Shown here one piece after another: positions 6,342 to 6,730 of a stretch of DNA of 6,730 nt. The position numbers and the translations under genes are program-made. The DNA comes from JANRKG01 sp033763635 (GTDB lineage: Bacteria > Cyanobacteriota > Cyanobacteriia > GCF-001939115), in NCBI GenBank assembly GCA_033763635.1, contig JANRKG010000054.1:1-6730 (forward strand). The letters are read 5' to 3'. How positions within the stretch are numbered: the first letter of the stretch is position 1; each line of letters starts with the position of its first letter. Below the pieces are notes generated by a model that saw nothing but the letters and a program-made list of their open reading frames with translations, was not told the origin of the DNA and did no database searches.

Positions 6342-6730
6342 ATGCCAATTGGTGTTCCCAAAGTTCCCTACCGCATGCCGGGAGAACAATATACGCAATG
6401 GATTGATATTTACAATCGCCTCTACCGGGAACGCATTATTTTCCTGGGCCGGGATGTGGATGATGAGATTGCCAATCAGATCATTGCAGTCATGCTTTAC
6501 CTGGATTCGGAAGAACCCGGTAAAGATATCTTCCTCTACATCAATTCCCCTGGTGGTCTTGTCACGGCTGGAATGGCGATCTATGACACCATGCAGCACA
6601 TCAAGTCTGATGTCGTGACCATTTGTGTGGGATTAGCCGCGTCAATGGGGTCTTTCCTGCTAGGTGCTGGAACGAAAGGAAAGCGGTTGGCCCTGCCCCA
6701 TTCCCGTATCATGATTCACCAGCCTTCGGG
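6342..6730 (+). CDS. clpP3: ClpP3, active ClpP protease subunit (3' partial)
   Basis: The first 129 residues of an ATP-dependent Clp protease proteolytic subunit. The nucleophile is S101 in GLAASMGSFLL and the active-site histidine is H126 in IMIHQPS. The catalytic aspartate and the handle-region end lie beyond the right edge; ClpP is normally about 200 residues, so roughly a third is missing. The oxyanion-hole glycines NSPGG (68-72) are intact. The N-terminal leader with QWIDIYNRLYRERIIFLG is like cyanobacterial ClpP3. Position directly after clpR, 24 bases apart and with its own GGAG, is the arrangement seen in other cyanobacteria. There the two proteins build one mixed ring for protein turnover with a Hsp100 partner (family knowledge). 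The frame is open to the end of the window with no sign of damage. Confidence 0.97.
   Translation, partial: MPIGVPKVPYRMPGEQYTQWIDIYNRLYRERIIFLGRDVDDEIANQIIAVMLYLDSEEPGKDIFLYINSPGGLVTAGMAIYDTMQHIKSDVVTICVGLAASMGSFLLGAGTKGKRLALPHSRIMIHQPS

Noticed and set aside
5982..6599. Open frame of 205 codons antisense to clpR and clpP3
   Set aside because: It lies wholly opposite two strongly conserved genes, shows no recognisable domain, and its composition follows from G+C-rich codon use on the other strand.

Overview
The window looks like chromosomal DNA from a cyanobacterium. Two things support this. A clpR-clpP3 pair encodes a catalytically dead and an active subunit of the cyanobacterial/plastid-type Clp protease. 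The 6-mer CGATCG, the core of the cyanobacterial HIP1 repeat, occurs 20 times in 6.7 kb where chance predicts one or two. I cannot name the genus from this sequence.

Layout, left to right. (1) Bases 1-1607, plus strand: the 3' part of a large membrane protein. It has a C-terminal GT-C-like membrane stretch, an extracytosolic domain, a beta-rich domain and a TPR-like C-terminus, and is probably a family-39-like glycosyltransferase. (2) Bases 1760-2836, plus strand: a protein resembling the AbiJ N-terminal domain 3 (abortive infection) family, joined to a PD-(D/E)XK-like C-terminal domain whose expected catalytic acidic and lysine residues appear replaced. This is the most unusual item here. 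(3) Bases 2833-5417, minus strand: three co-directional genes. In transcription order they are an SRPBCC/cyclase-like protein, a cytoplasmic von Willebrand factor A (vWA) protein with an intact MIDAS, and a TauE/SafE-family membrane transporter. The last two are 11 bases apart and look translationally coupled. The TauE/SafE gene meets the AbiJ-like gene tail to tail with interlocked stop codons. (4) Bases 5418-5657: a divergent control region with candidate promoter elements and two inverted repeats. (5) Bases 5658-6730, plus strand: clpR, then clpP3, which runs off the window.

The Clp pair is core housekeeping: mixed ClpP3/ClpR rings form the proteolytic chamber served by a Hsp100 chaperone. 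The AbiJ-like and TauE/SafE genes form a patch visibly richer in A+T than both flanks, which fits accessory, possibly transferred, DNA between conserved genes. No RNA gene, insertion sequence, CRISPR array or convincing intrinsic terminator was found.
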